A stretch of DNA of 56,342 nucleotides, from positions 211,169 to 267,510 of the forward strand of contig GG745377.1 in assembly GCA_000151295.1 (NCBI GenBank). Direction: 5' to 3'. Within the stretch, counting starts at the first letter, position 1. Every line of letters begins with the position of its first letter. The notes under the pieces were generated by a model. That model did not search any database. It worked only from the letters and a program-made list of their open reading frames with translations, and was not told the origin of the DNA. Position numbers and translations under genes: made by a program. Below, in pieces: positions 53,964 through 56,342 of the stretch. The stretch is from Allomyces macrogynus ATCC 38327. Lineage: Eukaryota; Blastocladiomycota; Blastocladiomycetes; Blastocladiales; Blastocladiaceae.

Positions 53964-54596
53964 TCACCGCGCCGCCGGTGCCGGATTCACCACGCATCGT
54001 GACTCGGCACCCGACCCCGCGCTTCTTCCCGGCGATCCACCTCCAACTACGTCGTCATAGGCGGGCGGCAGGTCGTCACCACCTTCTCCACCGTCTGGTG
54101 CCCGCTCTGGCGCACTCGACGGGTCGTTGTGCGGCGAGTAGGCCGGTAACGCGTGCTGCGCGTCCGTTCCTGCTCCCGCACAGGCATCCCCCGCGTCGCT
54201 AAGCCGACGAATCAGACGGAACAGCGCCGACAGGATCAAGAGGCCCGCAGCGACCATGGCGAGCAGCATCATGGGCGACATGTCGCTGGTTGGGTTTGGC
54301 GGCGGCGCGGCTGCCGAGGACGAGGGCATGACGACGACACTTGACGACGAGGACGGCGGTTGCTGCGGGTTCCGACGCGACAACGGTGCCGCGTTGACGG
54401 GGACGACGGTCGCGGCGCACGCGACGAGCGGCGCGAACCGGTGCCACCAAATCGCCGGGCGGGCGTGACGCGAGCGTGGCCGACTGCTTGGGCTGCATCG
54501 GCGCGCCGAGTCGGCAGTATGGCGTGTCAAGATCGGCTGTTGCGGTCGCGGCATGGCGGGATCACTTGACTGCAACGAGTTGTGATGATGCGCCAT
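53964..54596 (-). CDS. single-pass membrane protein with PPxY motif
   Basis: Single exon, 210 residues from the ATG at 54596 (a second in-frame ATG lies at 54554). The N-terminal half has a hydrophobic segment (FAPLVACAATVVPVNA) that may be a late signal or anchor, then Ser/Pro-rich sequence. A clear transmembrane helix follows (MMLLAMVAAGLLILSALF), then RLIRR on the cytoplasmic side. The C-terminal tail contains LPAYSP and DLPPAYDDV. PPAY is a binding site for WW domains of Nedd4/Rsp5-type ubiquitin ligases, so the protein may be an adaptor or an endocytosed surface protein. No family recognised. Confidence 0.6.
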   Translation of the reverse strand: MAHHHNSLQSSDPAMPRPQQPILTRHTADSARRCSPSSRPRSRHARPAIWWHRFAPLVACAATVVPVNAAPLSRRNPQQPPSSSSSVVVMPSSSAAAPPPNPTSDMSPMMLLAMVAAGLLILSALFRLIRRLSDAGDACAGAGTDAQHALPAYSPHNDPSSAPERAPDGGEGGDDLPPAYDDVVGGGSPGRSAGSGAESRCVVNPAPAAR

Positions 54597-55344
54597 TGTC
54601 TGGTTGTCGTGCTTGGAGCAAGTGGATCTGGGTCCCAGTTCCAACGCGTCGCAGGTCGTGACAGTTGCTTGGCGGGTTCGGGTTCACGCTGACGGTGACG
54701 CTTGGGACCGGTTGGACACTCTGCAGGGCCCTGGAGGCGGAGATGGAGGAGAGACGTGCGCTTCTTTGCTCAGCACCATCTCCTCCCGCGCAAGTGTGCG
54801 ATCGTGCCCGAGCGTGGTCCTTCATCATTATCCTCAGCGATGACCCATCTTGGTCGAAAGAAAACGTGGATGAGAAGAGACGGGCGCAGGTGGCAATCGA
54901 TCAGACCACGTTTTCTACTTGCGTCAGGGCGCGTCGAGGACAAGCTCACGCAACAGTCATTTTTATGCGAACAGTGAGCAGTCGACCGGCCTTGAACCAA
55001 CCTTGACTGCAAAAACAAACCGCGACAGCTGCGCTTTCGGGTGGAGAACACGTTTTAACCTGCCCAGTGGCGACGCCGAGTGGGTCGGCGTCGCTGCCGC
55101 GCCTGGCCAAAGTGGCGCGCCATTCAAAAGAGAAGAAATCGAGAACCCCTCTTCTTGCTGGGACGCTCGACAAAACCAGTGATGTGGACGGATGTATCTG
55201 TATATTTTGGTTTGGCAACAACAGCCAGGAAAAAATCGAGCACAAAAAAAAACACAAAACAACAGCAAAACCTCGTCTCCCTGCTCGACAGTCGGGGCAG
55301 GGGCAACCACAACTTCACAACGTCAAAGCATCCTCCTCGGTCGC
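54597..55344. other. no supported gene
   Basis: About 750 bases with short frames only; an A-rich stretch at 55244-55270 is near the 3' end of the right-edge gene. Confidence 0.5.
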
Positions 55345-56342
55345 TCAATACCCAGGGCGCCCGGCCCCCGGCGGCGCCATGCGCATCGGCGACGGCGACC
55401 GCTGCCGCGGATTGTACTGCCCCTGCGATCCTTCGCCGCGCGACGGCACGCGCCGCACCCCGCCGCCGGCCGAATGCACGCTCAAATTCGACCCGACGTC
55501 GGACCCACCGTCCCCGTGCGGCTGCAATTGCTGTCGCGGCGGGTACCCGCGCGGCGCGAGCTGCTGCTGCTGCGGCGGCGGCGTGCCGTACCCAGGATAC
55601 GGCGCGCCGGGTGCCGCGCGCGTGCCGACTTCCGACACCGCGTGCCGCAGCCCGACATCACTCCCACCATGGTGCGAAGGCGGCGCGGCGCCAACATCGG
55701 ACATGGCCATCCGGTCGAGGTGCGGGCGCATGTGTTCGCCGCGCACGTCGCGCGTCGGGTGCCCAAGGTTCGCGCCGTGGCCGCCGGCGAACGGCGGTAC
55801 GGGCGCGGCGCCGCCATACGGGCTCGCGACGGCTGCGGGCGCCGGGTACCCAGGTCCCGGCGCACTGGGGCCAGGTGGCGACATGCCGTACGGCGTGGGC
55901 GCGCCATACGGGCTCGACGGGGCGCCGAAAGGGGACGGTGCGCCGTACGGACTCGAGGGACCGGCGCCAGGCGAGTGCGGCGGTTGGGAGTACCCGGGGA
56001 TGCCGAGCGACGAAGAGGGGGCGCCAATGGCCGATCCGGGGGGACCACCGACGGAAGAGGGCGGGCCGCCCACAGCGGAGCCGATGGCCGACCCGGGGCC
56101 TGCGGGAGAGCCCCACGTCGGGGGTGGAGGTGGGCCCATGCCCATTGGGCCGAGTGGAGAGGGTTCGGCTGCATTGCGCCTGTTTTGTTTCCGTTGGTTG
56201 AGGATGGTTGCAAGGGTTAATTCTAACTCATGGGCATTTCTCCGGCGGCTTCGGCTCGGTGCGAATCTCGAGGAGAGTGCTTGCGCTTCGGCTTGATCGA
56301 TTTGTGCCTGAGATGGGTATTTTTGTGTTTGGGGGGGTGGCG
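55345..56342 (-). CDS. C-terminal part of a Pro/Gly-rich protein, cut by the right edge
   Basis: The frame ending at 55345 is open all the way to the right edge, about 330 codons, so the start lies outside the window. The upstream part is basic and helical (QAQIDQAEAQALSSRF, HELELTLATILNQRKQNRR). The remainder is Pro/Gly/Ala/Ser-rich with repeated SPYGAP-like units and four SDVG/SEVG motifs (MSDVGAAP, GSDVGLRH, VSEVGTRA, GSDVGSNL), a PPQQQQL stretch and a C-terminal Arg/Ser-rich RQRSPSPMRM. This resembles RNA-associated or scaffold low-complexity tails. No domain identifies it. An acceptor-like site at 56192 could mark an exon boundary. Confidence 0.6.
   Translation of the reverse strand, partial: PPPQTQKYPSQAQIDQAEAQALSSRFAPSRSRRRNAHELELTLATILNQRKQNRRNAAEPSPLGPMGMGPPPPPTWGSPAGPGSAIGSAVGGPPSSVGGPPGSAIGAPSSSLGIPGYSQPPHSPGAGPSSPYGAPSPFGAPSSPYGAPTPYGMSPPGPSAPGPGYPAPAAVASPYGGAAPVPPFAGGHGANLGHPTRDVRGEHMRPHLDRMAMSDVGAAPPSHHGGSDVGLRHAVSEVGTRAAPGAPYPGYGTPPPQQQQLAPRGYPPRQQLQPHGDGGSDVGSNLSVHSAGGGVRRVPSRGEGSQGQYNPRQRSPSPMRMAPPGAGRPGY

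Overview
This window is nuclear DNA from a GC-rich fungus. Spliceosomal introns are short (mostly 50-300 bp, GT..AG) and interrupt most genes. The gene set includes fungal or opisthokont markers: Vps68, Sgf11, a 53BP1/Crb2-type checkpoint adaptor, COX19 and twinfilin. There are also a tRNA-Gly and a Ty3/gypsy chromovirus. The style (high GC, low-complexity Ala/Pro runs, small secreted families, GH19-like proteins) suggests an early-diverging zoosporic fungus such as a blastocladiomycete or chytrid. That placement is inference; no ribosomal marker is present. Gene models below were built by hand from splice motifs, reading phase and family conservation.

Layout. 1-6.2 kb is gene-poor: a possible truncated coding end at the left edge, a cluster of GC hairpins, an F-box/LRR gene with an in-frame TAG, and one weak gene candidate. 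6.2-7.8 kb holds a DHHC palmitoyltransferase. 8.6-13.3 kb is a tandem array of small secreted CAP-like proteins: one decayed copy and three intact three-exon copies sharing a TATA-plus-leader promoter module. 14-23.4 kb is a compact housekeeping block: RPS15, VPS68, tRNA-Gly(CCC), mitochondrial uS17m, COX19, dUTPase, NDUFAF6-like and SGF11. 23.5-29.2 kb is a single six-exon gene for a 1771-residue 53BP1/Crb2-like protein with a TQ-motif array, a GATA-like finger, a Tudor region and tandem BRCTs. 29.7-31.1 kb encodes a secreted PLC-like phosphodiesterase.

31.73-37.73 kb is a recent chromovirus insertion with identical 169-bp LTRs, a 5-bp target duplication, primer binding site, leader repeats, gag, and pol ending in a chromodomain. 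Its gag frame is broken just before the zinc knuckle. 38.1-40.9 kb holds two paralogous GH19/lysozyme-like secreted proteins on either side of mitochondrial bL34m. 41.5-44.7 kb has a CsbD-like protein, a GPI-type DOMON protein and an acidic secreted protein. 45.2-56.3 kb has twinfilin, a PGM2-type phosphohexomutase, NAD kinase, SmB, a PPxY membrane protein, and the C-terminal part of a Pro/Gly-rich protein that runs off the right edge.

There is no operon logic; the genes work separately. Themes are DNA maintenance (dUTPase, 53BP1-like, Sgf11), mitochondrial biogenesis (uS17m, bL34m, COX19, NDUFAF6-like), and secreted or wall-facing proteins (CAP array, GH19 pair, DOMON, PLC-like). Three genes (RPS15, PLC-like, SmB) appear to have a first coding exon of only ATG. 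Two reading-frame breaks (SGF11 and gag) and one nonsense codon (F-box/LRR) deserve checking as possible assembly errors.
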